Source: Paenibacillus sp. FSL H8-0079 (lineage in GTDB: Bacteria > Bacillota > Bacilli > Paenibacillales > Paenibacillaceae). Taken from it: a stretch of DNA of 64,000 nucleotides. Of the stretch, positions 18,111 to 27,255 are shown in pieces (position 1 is the stretch's first letter; every line of letters starts with the position of its first letter). Below the pieces are notes generated by a model. The model did not search any database. It saw nothing but the letters and a program-made list of their open reading frames with translations, and was not told the origin of the DNA. A program made the translations under genes and the position numbers. The DNA lies in contig NZ_CP150300.1 of the NCBI RefSeq assembly GCF_037991315.1, forward strand, positions 2,046,001 through 2,110,000, written 5' to 3'.

Positions 18111-18749
18111 TTAATGAACGAGCGCTGTATTCGTAGGGAGTGGCAGTTGAAGAGCACCAATCTGCTCTAAATGCTGTACGATCTCCTGCACGGCGTCCTC
18201 AATGGACCATTGCTCCGTATCGATGATGAATGAAGGAGATTTCGGTACATCATAGGGGGCGGAAATGCCTGTGAAATGAGGGATGTCACCGTTGCGGGCT
18301 TTTTTGTACAGGCCTTTGGGATCTCGCCGCTCACATTCTTCAATCGAACAGCGCACATAGATTTCAATGAAATCATCCGGTTCAAATAACTGTCTAACCA
18401 TCTCCCGATCCTGTTCATGAGGAGAGATAAAGGCTGAAAGGACGAACAACCCGGCATCTACCATTAACTTCGATACTTCACCAATTCGCCGCAGATTTTC
18501 TTGACGATCCTCAGCTGTAAAACCGAGATCCCGGTTCAGACCATGACGTACATTATCCCCGTCTAGAACATAACAACGCACGCCTTGGTCGTAGAGATAC
18601 TGCTCCAGGGCAAATGCAAGGGATGACTTTCCTGCACCCGATAACCCGGTAAACCAGATGGCACGACTACGGTGTCCATTATGTTTCTCCCGGTCTTGTC
18701 TGTTGATGCTAGATGATTGCCAGGTTATGTTGCGCTCTTCCTTTGACAT
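18111..18749 (-). CDS. cysC: Adenylylsulfate kinase (APS kinase)
   Basis: A 212-residue CysC. Walker [10 protein letters not shown] is at residues 35-43, followed by the family motifs [27 protein letters not shown], the FISP region and [10 protein letters not shown]. It phosphorylates adenylylsulfate to PAPS, the donor used by sulfotransferases. No ATP sulfurylase or PAPS reductase lies next to it, so it is not part of a sulfate-reduction operon here. Its place at the end of a cluster that starts with a sulfotransferase suggests dedicated PAPS supply; that link is inference. Confidence 0.95.
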   Translation of the reverse strand: MSKEERNITWQSSSINRQDREKHNGHRSRAIWFTGLSGAGKSSLAFALEQYLYDQGVRCYVLDGDNVRHGLNRDLGFTAEDRQENLRRIGEVSKLMVDAGLFVLSAFISPHEQDREMVRQLFEPDDFIEIYVRCSIEECERRDPKGLYKKARNGDIPHFTGISAPYDVPKSPSFIIDTEQWSIEDAVQEIVQHLEQIGALQLPLPTNTALVH

Positions 18750-18805
18750 GAGTATCCCGCCTTTTCCCTACCATGATATGTATAATATTTTAACATATTT
18801 ACAAG

Positions 18806-18832
18806 ATTATAGCACCTTATAGATTTCTTCAA
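18806..18832 (-). promoter_or_regulatory. Likely cysC promoter with extended -10
   Basis: On the minus strand TGCTATAAT gives an extended -10 with a perfect hexamer; TTTGAA lies 16 bases upstream (or TTGAAG at 15). Leader to the cysC ATG is about 50 bases. Confidence 0.5.
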
Positions 18833-18898
18833 AATAAGCGTGAATCGACAAAATATCGGGTATAGATGTAGTACATACATAGCAGGAGGATCAATGTC

Positions 18899-19306
18899 AT
18901 GAGTGAAAACATACAAAACATACAGGTTGGATTCAAGTGCCCGGATTGCCAGCAGGATGTCCGAGCGGAATTTATAGATGAACAGGTTAGCACGGTTCGT
19001 TGTAAAGGTTGTGACAGAGCGTATACGCTATTGAAACCAACCATCGGTGATGAGATTCTACTTGATTGGGAGCAGGAGGCTTTGTATCACAAGCTGAGGG
19101 CAGAGCGGTCTGAACTGGATAATCACAATATGTCGGCCTTGATTATCAAAGTCATCGAGCTACTTACTTGGCGTGATCGGGGAGATGGGCAGACCCGTGC
19201 CATACAGACTGTGAGGGAGTGGCTCGCTTCCAGTGGCAAACCCCAGACCTTGCTCGAATTGTTTCATCAAACTCCGCCACAACATGAAAATAAACGTTTC
19301 GATTAG
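18899..19306 (+). CDS. Small zinc-ribbon protein, unknown function
   Basis: A 135-residue cytoplasmic protein. Two CxxC pairs (CPDC and CKGC, residues about 14-40) should bind one zinc. The rest is mainly helical and charged with no family I recognise. The ATG at 18899 follows AGGAGG; an overlapping ATG at 18894 is out of frame. The stop codon TAG lies inside the left end of a MITE-like element, so the present C-terminus may have been set by the insertion. Confidence 0.75.
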   Translation: MSENIQNIQVGFKCPDCQQDVRAEFIDEQVSTVRCKGCDRAYTLLKPTIGDEILLDWEQEALYHKLRAERSELDNHNMSALIIKVIELLTWRDRGDGQTRAIQTVREWLASSGKPQTLLELFHQTPPQHENKRFD

Positions 19307-19468
19307 GGCGTGTCTGAAACTCCGAAGGAAGCAGATTTTGCTGAATTTTCGTTCCAAGCAAGGAAGTTTTCCGCAGGCGTGCCGGGGCACGTCAAGGGAA
19401 AGTGAAGAAGCAGGGGGCGAAAAGGCGGTAAAAGATGCACTTCAGCGAGTTTCAAGACACGCTCTAAT
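19302..19468. mobile_element. MITE-like element, 167 bp with imperfect terminal inverted repeats
   Basis: The left end reads ATTAGGGCGTGTCTGAAACT and the complement of the right end reads ATTAGAGCGTGTCTTGAAAC, agreeing over about 22 bases with one mismatch and one inserted base. The centre contains another inverted pair (GCGTGCC/GGCACG). There is no coding capacity for a transposase, so it would be non-autonomous. No clear target duplication outside ATTAG/CTAAT was seen. Confidence 0.6.
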
Positions 19469-19568
19469 AAGCATTTACATACATTAGCCGTTCCTGTGGC
19501 ATATTACCTGAAGGTGTTCGTGTGTGCAGACGACTAACCGAATTTTCTCAGGAACAGGAGCGGATAGA

Positions 19569-20348
19569 ATGAAGCGAATGGTTCTATACATACTGTTGGG
19601 GCTATTGTCCATCAGTATGGTACCGGCACAGGCTGAAGCATCGCCGGTTACCGGAGCTTATCACTTTGGCTTCAAGAAAAGTCAAAATGGTCAGCTGCCC
19701 TCCATTGATCAGGAAGGCTTTAAATCGATCTTACAACATAACGATGCCATTTTCCTGGGGGATACGAAGCAGAAGGAATTGTATCTCACGTTTGATAACG
19801 GGTATGAGAATGGGTTCACGCCTGCCATACTGGATGTTTTGCGTGCCAAGAAGGTACCTGCGGCTTTCTTTGTGACAGGTCATTATCTCAAGGATCAACC
19901 TGAGTTGGTTAAACGCATGGCGGCTGAAGGTCATATTGTGGGTAACCATTCATGGAGCCATCCAGACATGACCCGCATCTCCAATGAGAAGCTTAGGGTG
20001 GAACTGGATAAGGTCAAGTCGGAAGTGAATCGGCTAACGGGTCAACAAGCGACCTTTTTGCGGCCACCGCGTGGGATATTTAACAATCGTACGCTTGCAG
20101 AGAGTCATGCTCAAGGGTATGTGAACGTGTTCTGGTCAGTTGCCTACAAAGATTGGGACACCAATGTGCAGCGTGGTGCACAATATGCTCATCAGCAGGT
20201 GCTGAAACAACTCCATCCGGGGGCTGTCATTTTGCTTCATTCGGTATCCAAAGACAACACGGAAGCTTTGGGTTCCATTATCGATGAGGCACGTAAGCAA
20301 GGATATGCATTTAAAAGTCTGGATGATTTGAGGACGAAAACGTATTGA
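19569..20348 (+). CDS. pdaA: PdaA-like polysaccharide deacetylase (spore cortex muramic lactam)
   Basis: A 259-residue secreted or membrane-attached protein with an N-terminal signal segment ending near AEA. The NodB domain follows: LYLTFDNGYENG (in which the usual catalytic TFDDG is TFDNG), VGNHSWSHPDM for the metal His pair, FLRPPRG, and a late LLHSVS motif. TFDNGYENG is the PdaA form of the motif; PdaA removes the N-acetyl group before muramic delta-lactam forms in the spore cortex. The ATG at 19569 has AGGAG eight bases upstream and begins directly at the signal peptide, so an upstream in-frame GTG is rejected. Confidence 0.9.
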   Translation: MKRMVLYILLGLLSISMVPAQAEASPVTGAYHFGFKKSQNGQLPSIDQEGFKSILQHNDAIFLGDTKQKELYLTFDNGYENGFTPAILDVLRAKKVPAAFFVTGHYLKDQPELVKRMAAEGHIVGNHSWSHPDMTRISNEKLRVELDKVKSEVNRLTGQQATFLRPPRGIFNNRTLAESHAQGYVNVFWSVAYKDWDTNVQRGAQYAHQQVLKQLHPGAVILLHSVSKDNTEALGSIIDEARKQGYAFKSLDDLRTKTY

Positions 20349-20408
20349 TCCTGTATCATATATGATCAATCGGCTAACTTAAGGTTATTCTTGAATTTAG
20401 CAAATTAT

Positions 20409-20449
20409 AAAAGGGCATCCTGAGCGATTAAGCTCGGAATGCCCTTTTT
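20409..20449 (+). terminator. Intrinsic terminator after pdaA
   Basis: AAAAGGGCAT and ATGCCCTTTTT bracket an inner GAGC/GCTC stem and end in a T run. Confidence 0.85.
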
Positions 20450-20545
20450 ACGTTGTATTGGTATGTCGGTTGCAAGTATTGGATGTGACCACATACAAAT
20501 CCAGAAGATAGGATATAGTCATAAGATACGAAGTTGCGTGTGATA

Positions 20546-21394
20546 CTATATAACAGTATTATAGATGATTCCAATCGTTTTCGGACCACAGTGACTGCAT
20601 ACTACACAACCGGCAGTGGTCAGTTCCACGCGGGCACCCGTCTGTTCCTGCAAAGACTTCTGCAAATCAAGTGCATCCTCTTCAGCCATGGTATGCACAA
20701 CGATCAGTAGGTCTGGATCAATCTGTTCCTTCGCGCTGAGCGTGTTTTGCAGCATTTGTTCCAGAGCTTTCTCCCGTTTACCGCGTACTTTATAGGCGGG
20801 CGCCATCTTGCCATCCGTTACCCGGATGACAGGGCGGATTTTCAACAGACTGCCAATCAGATTCTGCATGCCCGAACAACGTCCGCCTTTGTGCAGATAC
20901 TCCAGTGTATCAATGACAAACTCCGTGCGCACATTCGGTTTCATCGCCTCAATCAGGTGTGTAATCTGAGTCAGGTTTTGTCCTTTATCGGCTGCATGTA
21001 CTGCTTTCATCACCATAAGGGCAATTCCGGATGAGAGATTTTGTGAGTCGATGACGGAAATTCGTCCTTCCGGGAACTCGGAACTCGCTAGTCGTGCATT
21101 TTGGTAGGTAGAAGAAAGTTCAGAGGACAAGCTGATATATAGAATCTCATCCCCTTGGTCTATGTAAGGTTGAAATGCCGTCATGAAATCAGCGGGTGAA
21201 GGTGCAGCTGTTTTGGGGAGACGCCCATCTTGGCTGACACGTTCATATAGCTGTTCAGGCTTAATCTCAGCACCGTCTTTCAGTGATTCTTCACCGAACA
21301 CCACATACAAGGGGATGATGCCGATATCGTGTTGCTGGATCCATTCGGGAGCCAGATCACTTGTGCTGTCCGCAAAAATTTTGATTCGTGACAT
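20546..21394 (-). CDS. DegV family fatty acid-binding protein
   Basis: A 282-residue DegV-family protein. It opens IKIFADSTSDLAPEW and holds the SPADFM, SSELSSTYQNA and CGPKTIGIIY stretches typical of the family. Family members bind a fatty acid; in some Firmicutes (FakB) they present it to the kinase FakA. No fakA homologue is nearby. The start giving MSRIKIF at 21394 has AAAGGAG upstream; a longer frame from 21466 lacks one and adds an unlikely extension. Confidence 0.92.
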   Translation of the reverse strand: MSRIKIFADSTSDLAPEWIQQHDIGIIPLYVVFGEESLKDGAEIKPEQLYERVSQDGRLPKTAAPSPADFMTAFQPYIDQGDEILYISLSSELSSTYQNARLASSEFPEGRISVIDSQNLSSGIALMVMKAVHAADKGQNLTQITHLIEAMKPNVRTEFVIDTLEYLHKGGRCSGMQNLIGSLLKIRPVIRVTDGKMAPAYKVRGKREKALEQMLQNTLSAKEQIDPDLLIVVHTMAEEDALDLQKSLQEQTGARVELTTAGCVVCSHCGPKTIGIIYNTVI

Positions 21395-21502
21395 GTCAAT
21401 CTCCTTTGAAATACAAGAATTTTTAGCAAAATAGTATAGATTATATTCATGTGTAAACCCATTCATTTTAATTATAAGGAAACATGACGCTGATGCAAAC
21501 CG

Positions 21503-21973
21503 TTACATCATGTTCATGCCCACCAAAATAAGACCAATGAATGCCAGAATGATGATCCCATTCAACAGCATCCCGATAATGGCAAAGACTTTCTTGCGAT
21601 TCTTGAGGACAAGACCAATGATTCCGAGTATGCCTCCGGCCAGATTGAGAATCAGGCAGACCAGAATGGCTAATGAAGCCAGAATGACGGCTGGATGCAA
21701 GGCTAGCTCTTCTGCCTGCAACGGGGTGAGGACTTCGATTGAATCGTTTAGGGCCATAGCGGCAATAAAAAATATCAGAATGTAACCCACGATTGCAACC
21801 AATCCAATGACAAAGCTGGCGATTCCAGGTCCGGAATGTTTCAGTGGAGCCATGGGTTCCCTCTCATGATCTGGCGGGTATGGTTCATAGATATTGTTAT
21901 TGTATTGATCTGCATGGTTAGCATTCTGATCTGTGTTGTTATAACCTGAATTGTAGGAATTGTGATTATCCAT
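21503..21973 (-). CDS. Small membrane protein with Asn-rich N-terminus (DUF4190-like)
   Basis: A 156-residue protein. The first 45 residues are polar and rich in Asn, Tyr and Pro. Three hydrophobic segments follow at about 51-73, 94-116 and 127-150, with a Gly-rich GGILGIIGLVLKNRKK loop like DUF4190 proteins. Function is unknown. The start is backed by a GGAGGGAT site on the minus strand. Confidence 0.75.
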   Translation of the reverse strand: MDNHNSYNSGYNNTDQNANHADQYNNNIYEPYPPDHEREPMAPLKHSGPGIASFVIGLVAIVGYILIFFIAAMALNDSIEVLTPLQAEELALHPAVILASLAILVCLILNLAGGILGIIGLVLKNRKKVFAIIGMLLNGIIILAFIGLILVGMNMM

Positions 21974-22253
21974 TATTTTAATATCCCTCCTTAATCACGT
22001 ACTGAGTGTTATTAACCTAATCGGCGTATAATGATCTTCTATTTAATATAAAGATTGCATACCTGTTTACTTTTCCATAATTATCGATAAAAATCAAGGA
22101 TTTACGCCAGTTTTCTACGATATATAGGGTAGGGATAGGATTAGTAAGTATAAACAGACATATGATCTATGAAGCTCCGCTCCGACTGGTAAAGGGTGAT
22201 TGGATTCGCTACAATAAAAGGAGGGAAGAGTTGAATTAAGGGAGAGAACTTAC

Positions 22254-22640
22254 ATGCAACGAAGATGGATGATGCTTGGAGCTGTAATGACCATGTTATC
22301 GGTTGCGATCGGTGCGTTTGGTGCACATATGCTCAAAGATACAATTGGGCCGGCGGCCATAGCTACATATGAGACTGGTGTGCAATATCAGATGATTCAT
22401 GCAGTGGCCTTACTCATTATCGGCTTGACGGCTGGTCAGCTTGGTGCATCTACGAAACTGAAATGGGCCGCACGTCTGTTGTTTATCGGAATTATCGTGT
22501 TCTCGGGCAGCTTGTATGTGCTCAGCATTTCGGGTATCAAGATTCTGGGTGCCATCACACCGATTGGTGGGGTAGCTTTCATTGCTGGATGGTTGTTATT
22601 GGCATTAGATGTATGGCAGCGAGGTAAGGATCGCTCATGA
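22254..22640 (+). CDS. DUF423 family membrane protein (YwdK-like)
   Basis: A 128-residue protein with four hydrophobic helices. The GAFGAHMLKD and YQMIHAVALL motifs are the hallmark of the DUF423/YwdK family, whose function is not known. AGGGAGAG precedes the ATG. It is monocistronic and ends before a strong two-way terminator. Confidence 0.9.
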   Translation: MQRRWMMLGAVMTMLSVAIGAFGAHMLKDTIGPAAIATYETGVQYQMIHAVALLIIGLTAGQLGASTKLKWAARLLFIGIIVFSGSLYVLSISGIKILGAITPIGGVAFIAGWLLLALDVWQRGKDRS

Positions 22641-22714
22641 TCCATCCAAAGGAATCAATCATAACGATATATGGAAAAGTAAGAAATTCCTTTGTTATCT
22701 GAATGAATTAACTG

Positions 22715-22766
22715 AAAAAGCAACTTGCGTTAGAATGTCACGTCATTCTAACGCAAGTTGCTTTTT
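22715..22766. terminator. Bidirectional terminator, 23-bp perfect stem
   Basis: A 23-base perfect inverted repeat (22715-22737 with 22744-22766) over a six-base loop, starting with five A and ending with five T, so it works for both convergent genes. Confidence 0.9.
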
Positions 22767-22787
22767 GTTTTAATCGGATTAAGTTAG

Positions 22788-23366
22788 TTACAGAAACTCA
22801 TCGATTTCATTCGTTCGGAACGTATACACTTGTTTTTCATCTACATGGTAAATGCTCACCACACTGGTATCCCGATCAAAATTCAAAATGCGGCAAGGAA
22901 TGCTCTGATGTTTACCGTTTTTGTTGTTGACAACAATACGGGTTAGACGATTTTCTTTAATAAGCGTGTCAATCCACGCATCAAACGAATTTCCTTCGGA
23001 AACATTGGATGTTTGGGGGGCAGGCTTTTTCTCGCTAACTGGTTTTTCTTGCTGATTCTGTGCTTTGACTGGAGCAGGTGAGGCAGGTGTCTGTGTTGCA
23101 GTGGACGCCTTCTGTGCTGCGTTGGCTTGTGATTTTTTACGTTCGTTGTGAAGGGTGACGAAGGAGTCCTTCTTGGACTGGAGTGTCGCTTCAATAATTT
23201 TGCCTAGCTCTATGCCGGATTGAATCCGAAAGTCCGCAATTTGTTCCTCTTTGTTTATGAATTCCAACAGGGACTGCAGTGCCAATGCATTTGAGCGGCT
23301 CTTAATAAGTATATCGACATTAAATAAAAAGCCGATTTCCTCTTGATTGGATAAGGTTTCTTTCAT
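22788..23366 (-). CDS. Hypothetical protein with two small domains and a Pro/Ala linker
   Basis: A 192-residue protein I do not recognise. An N-terminal helical segment (about 1-65) is followed by a low-complexity linker rich in Ala, Gln, Pro and Lys (about 72-122). A C-terminal beta-rich domain (about 125-192) contains IPCRILNFDRDTSVVSIYHV, which has the look of an Sm/Hfq-like strand order; that fold is only a guess. It is transcribed toward the shared terminator at 22715-22766. Confidence 0.65.
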   Translation of the reverse strand: MKETLSNQEEIGFLFNVDILIKSRSNALALQSLLEFINKEEQIADFRIQSGIELGKIIEATLQSKKDSFVTLHNERKKSQANAAQKASTATQTPASPAPVKAQNQQEKPVSEKKPAPQTSNVSEGNSFDAWIDTLIKENRLTRIVVNNKNGKHQSIPCRILNFDRDTSVVSIYHVDEKQVYTFRTNEIDEFL

Positions 23367-23633
23367 TCATCCCAGCCCCGTTAAAAAGTATGTCAGCATA
23401 TAAAACGCTTCAATACACTATATCATTAAAAAGGCAATAATCATAGTGCCAGAGACGCAGAAATATGCAGAAACGATATGAATCAAGACCCGGAGTGTCC
23501 CTTAATTTCTACCCATAATAGAACTTATATTCTTCCTTTTTCATCCCCTGATCATCCTGTTTGCCTGCGTCAGTCGTGAGGGTCTAATCTATAATTTATA
23601 TAACAGGACAGGAAGCAACAGGGGGAATCGACA

Positions 23634-26354
23634 ATGGGCAATGCATATCAGGATCGATTGAGGTACGTATATAAAGTTACATCTTCGAGAATTAGAAAAG
23701 CGGATTATAATCTCCATCTTACCTATCAAGAAGCGACAGTAAATGGAGAAGTGGCATCTATTGGAAGCCATCAGGTGTTTCGTTTTATAGATCATATCCG
23801 AGGCTACAAGGAGAGAGAGCGAGATCTGGCTAGAATCAAGCTGGACATAGAGCAATTAAAAGCTTTGAAAACCAATGCTGAGCATAAAAGAACAATGAAG
23901 AAATTACATGAAGAACTGAAAAATCTGAAATTTGTCGATGATTACCTGCTGGTGGTCATTGAAAATAATAAAGACTACGATCGGCTGAATTCATGGAAAG
24001 CCTTTTCCATCAACGGCAAAAAATACAAGCGTCTATTGGCTACAACAGGTGGTGCCAAAAGTTCGACGGTCATCTATGTGAGTGAGGATATTCACCCGCT
24101 TTTGGAGAAAAGATTGAATAACGGCAGAGATCCGAATAAAGAGCTGGTTCCTGCCAAACTGGAGGCATATAAAGCTCTAGCCTGTAGTACAAGCACACCT
24201 GTGTCACATCCCGAACGAGTATTGGTTGTTCAGGATTGCATAACCGAATTTGGCGCAGACATCATTCAGATTGATGATACCGAGACAGAGTTTCCTCGTG
24301 TTGAGAGTAGGAAAAATGAGCCTATTCAGATGAATATGAGTGACGGATTCGGTCTTATCTCTCCTGCACTTAGTGAACTTTGGGCAACCGAGTTGGGGCA
24401 TGCATATATCCCGAGTGGATTTTGTATTCGTAATAGCTTCTGTAAAGGTATGGTATTTACATTTGATTATCACGCATTTGCTGATCAAGTTGCAGGCAAG
24501 TATATGGTGGACGATGCCTGGGGTAATCCTGTGGATATTCTAGAGGTAGACCTGATCATCACAACGTCCATGCTCAAAATATGGAGCTCGTACAACAGTA
24601 TCGACGATTATTTGTTATGTTGCGGTTATTATGGCTACACGTTCAGTGTGACGAAAGTTACACCCGAAGAACTGGAGGACGAGCGTCATTTAAATTACCA
24701 GTTCATTCAATCGCTTCAATTAGATGATAACGAGATTGGTGAACTCATTACTCCCACGGTGGACTCGATTAAGGATGTGCTAGGTGAGGACTATCGCAAG
24801 GCACTGTTATTCCTCAAAGGAATTCATATCCATGAGAATGACTACAGAAATAGTCCGGATGATTATATCAAAGGGCTGATGGTAGACCCACGACTTATAG
24901 ATGATCCTTTTGTGCGGAGCAAAATTCATACATTAATACGTAAGCGAATGAATGAAGCCAAGATCGGGGTTCTGAGAGTTAAAGGCAATTTCAGCATTAT
25001 TTCTGGCGATCCCTATACATTGTGTCAGAGCATATTTGGCTTACCTTTAACAGGATTGCTAAACTCGGGTGAGTTTTACTCCAGATATTGGAATGAGCGG
25101 CATGTAGACCGCGTGGCTTGCTTCAGAGCTCCAATGACTTGTCATAACAATATCAAGGTGCTTCGTTTCCAAAACACGGATGAGATGCAGCAATGGTATC
25201 GCTATATGAACACGGTTACGATCTTGAATTCATGGGATACGACGACGCATTCTTTAAATGGTGCAGATATGGATAGTGATCAGGTATTAACTACAGATAA
25301 CACAACGATTCTTGGTTCAATTCAGGAGCTGGATGCGATTGTATGTGTACAAAAAACCTCAGCCCAAAAAATTCCGGATGAGAAGGATCTGATCCAGGCT
25401 AACAAGGATAGTTTCGGTGATCTAATCGGTTTTACAACGAACAAAATTACATCGATGTTCGATGTATTAGCCAATTATGAGGAGCATAGTGCAGAATATC
25501 AGGAAATGATGTACCGAATTCAATGTGGTCAGCATTATCAACAAAATGCCATTGACCAGGCCAAAGGTATTGAATGTAAAAGAATGCCGAAGCACTGGTA
25601 TGATATTCGCGCTGCGGTGACGGACGAGTCTGCCTTGAAAATGGTAGCGCACAAGAAGCCTTACTTTTTCATATACAATGACCTGGAGCAGAAAAAAGAA
25701 TATACCACCTATGTAGAAAAAACGAGTCAGAAGTGCTTGCAGCTCTTTGGTATGACTGTGGATGAATTGGTTTCGAAAAAGGAGTTATCTCCGGACCAGG
25801 AACAGTTCCTTGCACAGTATGAACAGAGAATGCCTGTATCCACGGCACCTTCTGTGATGAACCGGTTATGCCATCAAGTGGAAGACGAGTTCAACAAGTT
25901 AAAGTTAAAACAGACCGAGAGTCCGTTTGATCATACGATATTGAAGAGTACCAAGAAATATTCCCAGGCTCGTTACAAAGAGATCCAACGATTATATCAG
26001 ATGCATAACGAAGAATTACGTAGTTATATGACTAACTTGCGCAAGAGTAAGGTGAAAAAGGAAGAAAGATCTGCCCGATGGCAGTTGTTTGTTTCACGCT
26101 TTAAGGAGCAGGCGCTGGAGATCTGTACTAACGAAGAAGATCTGTGCAATATGATTGTGGACATGTGTTATCGAAATGCGGAGAAATCAAAGCAATTTGT
26201 ATGGGATGTGTCAGGAGATCAGATTATTCGCAATCTATTGCTCAGCAATGATCATATCATCCATTATCCGGTTAGAGACCCGGAGGGCGATATTGAATAC
26301 GCGGGAAGAACCTTTAAAATGACCCAAATGCATATGAAGGAGCAACGCCCTTGA
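23634..26354 (+). CDS. YonO-like single-chain RNA polymerase (double-psi beta-barrel family)
   Basis: A 906-residue protein, practically the length of SPbeta YonO (905). The catalytic metal motif DxDxD is visible as Asp545, Asp547 and Asp549 in NGADMDSDQV. It is preceded by a barrel-like FRAPMTCHNNIKVLRF stretch and a Trp-rich segment, the same order as in QDE-1/YonO polymerases; the usual DxDGD has Ser in place of Gly. A charged helical region lies at about 55-100 and a basic helical region near 770-830. YonO transcribes late genes of SPbeta from DNA without sigma factor. ATG follows AGGGGGAAT. The stop overlaps the next gene by four bases, and structural-looking genes follow. Assignment rests on motif, length and context. 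Confidence 0.8.
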   Translation: MGNAYQDRLRYVYKVTSSRIRKADYNLHLTYQEATVNGEVASIGSHQVFRFIDHIRGYKERERDLARIKLDIEQLKALKTNAEHKRTMKKLHEELKNLKFVDDYLLVVIENNKDYDRLNSWKAFSINGKKYKRLLATTGGAKSSTVIYVSEDIHPLLEKRLNNGRDPNKELVPAKLEAYKALACSTSTPVSHPERVLVVQDCITEFGADIIQIDDTETEFPRVESRKNEPIQMNMSDGFGLISPALSELWATELGHAYIPSGFCIRNSFCKGMVFTFDYHAFADQVAGKYMVDDAWGNPVDILEVDLIITTSMLKIWSSYNSIDDYLLCCGYYGYTFSVTKVTPEELEDERHLNYQFIQSLQLDDNEIGELITPTVDSIKDVLGEDYRKALLFLKGIHIHENDYRNSPDDYIKGLMVDPRLIDDPFVRSKIHTLIRKRMNEAKIGVLRVKGNFSIISGDPYTLCQSIFGLPLTGLLNSGEFYSRYWNERHVDRVACFRAPMTCHNNIKVLRFQNTDEMQQWYRYMNTVTILNSWDTTTHSLNGADMDSDQVLTTDNTTILGSIQELDAIVCVQKTSAQKIPDEKDLIQANKDSFGDLIGFTTNKITSMFDVLANYEEHSAEYQEMMYRIQCGQHYQQNAIDQAKGIECKRMPKHWYDIRAAVTDESALKMVAHKKPYFFIYNDLEQKKEYTTYVEKTSQKCLQLFGMTVDELVSKKELSPDQEQFLAQYEQRMPVSTAPSVMNRLCHQVEDEFNKLKLKQTESPFDHTILKSTKKYSQARYKEIQRLYQMHNEELRSYMTNLRKSKVKKEERSARWQLFVSRFKEQALEICTNEEDLCNMIVDMCYRNAEKSKQFVWDVSGDQIIRNLLLSNDHIIHYPVRDPEGDIEYAGRTFKMTQMHMKEQRP

Positions 26355-27109
26355 AAATCATTCTGAATGAACGTCAACATGCCGAGCAAGCAATTGCACA
26401 TGGGAAAATGGATAAGAAACCAACTAAAACTTTGATATGTTTAGCTAAATACGGGCTTGAACAGGGGAAGAACGCCGAAGATGCGTATGCGTTGTTAAAT
26501 CAGTTTATGACCAAATACTATCCAGACTACAATGCTGTCCAGTGGGATACATTTCTCAATCGTATCATTAAGCAATCTCAGAAGTATATCAAGATAAGGA
26601 AGGAGGCAGGCAAGAGCACGCTAATTGAGATTGATCATGTACCTGTGATACATGAAGAACTTCAAAAGATCAAACAACTTAAAAGTAAACGACTTGAGAA
26701 ATTGGCCTTTGTTTTACTGGTCTACAGCAAGATTAATAATCGAATCAATGAAAATGATACGTATTGGATTAATAATGAATGGAAAGAAATCTACGGCGAT
26801 AGCCAAATGGCGGTAAGCAAAAAAGATCAGGGGTTATTGGTGCACAAACTTATTCAGTTAGGGTACCTCAAAGAAAGTAAACGCGTCGATTCAACTAACG
26901 TACAGGTTTTATACGCTGCGGAGCATGGTGAGGTTGCCTTCCAGCTAGTTCGCTTCGATGACTTTGTGTTGGAGTATTCTCGCTGGAAAGGAGAAAATAT
27001 TAAAAATTGTACCGTATGTGGAAAACGGATGCTGGCAAAATCGAACCGAATGAAATACTGCAAGGAATGCAAAAAAATTGGCATTAATCCCATTAGAGAA
27101 CTTCTCTAA
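26351..27109 (+). CDS. Zinc-ribbon protein coupled to the YonO-like polymerase
   Basis: A 252-residue protein I do not recognise as a family. It starts with TTG overlapping the polymerase stop (TTGA), with AAGGAGC inside the polymerase's last codons. The N-terminal 90 residues are helical. A middle part (about 115-200) could form a winged-helix fold (KRLEKLAFVLLVYSKI, then LVHKLIQLGYLKE). The C-terminus has four zinc-binding Cys, 220/223 and 237/240, as in CTVC and CKEC. DNA binding, and thus a template- or promoter-recognition role for the polymerase, is an inference from coupling and fold impression. Confidence 0.7.
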   Translation: MKIILNERQHAEQAIAHGKMDKKPTKTLICLAKYGLEQGKNAEDAYALLNQFMTKYYPDYNAVQWDTFLNRIIKQSQKYIKIRKEAGKSTLIEIDHVPVIHEELQKIKQLKSKRLEKLAFVLLVYSKINNRINENDTYWINNEWKEIYGDSQMAVSKKDQGLLVHKLIQLGYLKESKRVDSTNVQVLYAAEHGEVAFQLVRFDDFVLEYSRWKGENIKNCTVCGKRMLAKSNRMKYCKECKKIGINPIRELL

Positions 27110-27255
27110 AGCCAGACACAGCAATGCTTTTCATGGTTGTTCAAGAATTTCTTTAATGATAAGCCAGAGACAGGTTTCCTAGTTATGGGGGAGGTATTAA
27201 CTTGGAAACAGTCTTATAAAGAAAATATGCTACATAACGCTTAGGTAGGTGAATT

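Noticed and set aside
18776..18800. ATATGT/ACATAT inverted pair in the cysC leader as a fourth copy of the lasso operator
   Set aside because: Half-sites differ from ATACA/TGTAT and the spacing is longer; similarity is no more than expected in A+T-rich DNA.
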